Assembly: GCA_937864975.1 (NCBI GenBank)
Contig: CALMDI010000198.1
Span: 1-6,975, forward strand
Direction of reading: 5' to 3'
Length of the DNA: 6,975 bases
From: an uncultured Chloroflexota bacterium
GTDB lineage: Bacteria > Chloroflexota > Anaerolineae > Aggregatilineales > Phototrophicaceae
In this document: piece after piece, positions 6,456 through 6,975 of the stretch
Position numbering within the stretch: the stretch's first letter is position 1
Layout: every line of letters starts with the position of its first letter
Notes under the pieces: model-generated
Seen by the model: only the letters and a program-made list of their open reading frames with translations
Database searches by the model: none
What the model was told of the DNA's origin: nothing
Position numbers and translations under genes: made by a program

Positions 6456-6975
6456 TCAGTCACCTGCCGCGGCGACCTGCTCCGCAACCTGAATGGCGTT
6501 CGGGTCTTCCCGCTTGCTACGCATGATCGCCCAGCCGATGACCGCGATCAGCACGAGCATCACGATCACGATGACCAGTCGGTTACTCGCATCTTCGGAT
6601 GCGGCGAACGTGACGACCAGCGGCGCTGCCAGCAGCGACACGAGATTCACGACCTTAATCATCGGGTTGAGCGCCGGACCCGCCGTGTCCTTGAACGGAT
6701 CGCCGACCGTGTCGCCCACGACCGCCGCCTTGTGCGGCTCGGAACGCTTGCCGCCGTAGTGTCCTTCCTCGATGAACTTCTTGGCGTTGTCCCATGCGCC
6801 GCCCGCGTTGCTCATAAACACTGCCATCAACTGACCCGCGAGGATGATCCCTGCCAGGAAGCCGCCGAGCGCCGCCGCGCCGAGCAGGAAGCCGACGACA
6901 ATCGGCGTCCGCACGGCGCCCCCTCCGAGGGGCAGCAGCTCGCGCTGTGCCGCGCGGGTGGACACGCTGACCGCT
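6456..6975 (-). CDS. hppA: Membrane-bound ion-translocating pyrophosphatase (HppA), C-terminal part, cut by window edge
   Basis: About 172 residues are visible, and the frame is open through the window end, so the real start lies outside; the GTG at 6965 is internal. Counting from that codon, the conserved core is clear: STRAAQREL (2-10), a long membrane segment GFLLGAAALGGFLAGIILAG, and MSNAGGAWDNAKK (51-63). KAAVVGDTVGDPFKDTAGPA follows (79-98), with NPMIKVVNLVSLL after it. D85, D89, K92 and D93 match the pyrophosphate/Mg-binding cluster of the family. Two further membrane segments (about 104-121 and 129-147) precede a polar tail of about 20 residues. The enzyme hydrolyses pyrophosphate in the cytoplasmic membrane to pump H+ or Na+. 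The residues deciding K+ dependence (the GNTTxA region) and ion choice lie outside the window. A strong terminator follows. Confidence 0.96.
   Translation of the reverse strand, partial: AVSVSTRAAQRELLPLGGGAVRTPIVVGFLLGAAALGGFLAGIILAGQLMAVFMSNAGGAWDNAKKFIEEGHYGGKRSEPHKAAVVGDTVGDPFKDTAGPALNPMIKVVNLVSLLAAPLVVTFAASEDASNRLVIVIVMLVLIAVIGWAIMRSKREDPNAIQVAEQVAAAGD

Overview
The window is GC-rich, densely coded bacterial DNA with genes on both strands and short gaps. I infer an environmental member of the Chloroflexota (Anaerolineae-like). The ASCH-domain protein opening, the N-terminal helical repeat of the small membrane protein (ending around DHPKAREWLARLD) and the overall protein style remind me of that group. 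This rests on recall rather than on a marker gene, so it is only moderately secure.

Layout from left to right. Positions 1-639 carry two minus-strand genes: the start of a probable DNA-3-methyladenine glycosylase, cut by the window edge, and an intact ASCH-domain protein. After a 101-base divergent gap comes a plus-strand aldo/keto reductase (741-1601). Fourteen bases after its stop is a good sigma70-type promoter driving a tRNA-Lys(TTT) gene (1681-1752). Converging on the tRNA is a minus-strand GT-B glycosyltransferase with an unusual C-terminal extension (1770-3209). Divergent from it, across 89 bases, is a plus-strand polysaccharide flippase (3299-4825). Together these two look like part of a surface-glycan assembly and export locus. 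Next is a minus-strand membrane protein of unknown function (4859-5569).

Positions 5570-6390 form a decay zone. An IS5-family transposase remnant on the plus strand has a frameshift, a lost tryptophan and an in-frame internal deletion that removes most of the DDE core. It abuts a minus-strand Uma2-family gene truncated to about its first 50-55 native codons. The window ends with the minus-strand 3' part of a membrane-bound, ion-pumping pyrophosphatase (hppA), followed by a textbook intrinsic terminator.

I do not see a new defence system, CRISPR array or other clearly undescribed system. The points most worth a second look are the HTH-like tail on the glycosyltransferase, the structure of the IS5 remnant and its junction with the truncated Uma2 gene, and the glycosyltransferase/flippase pairing.
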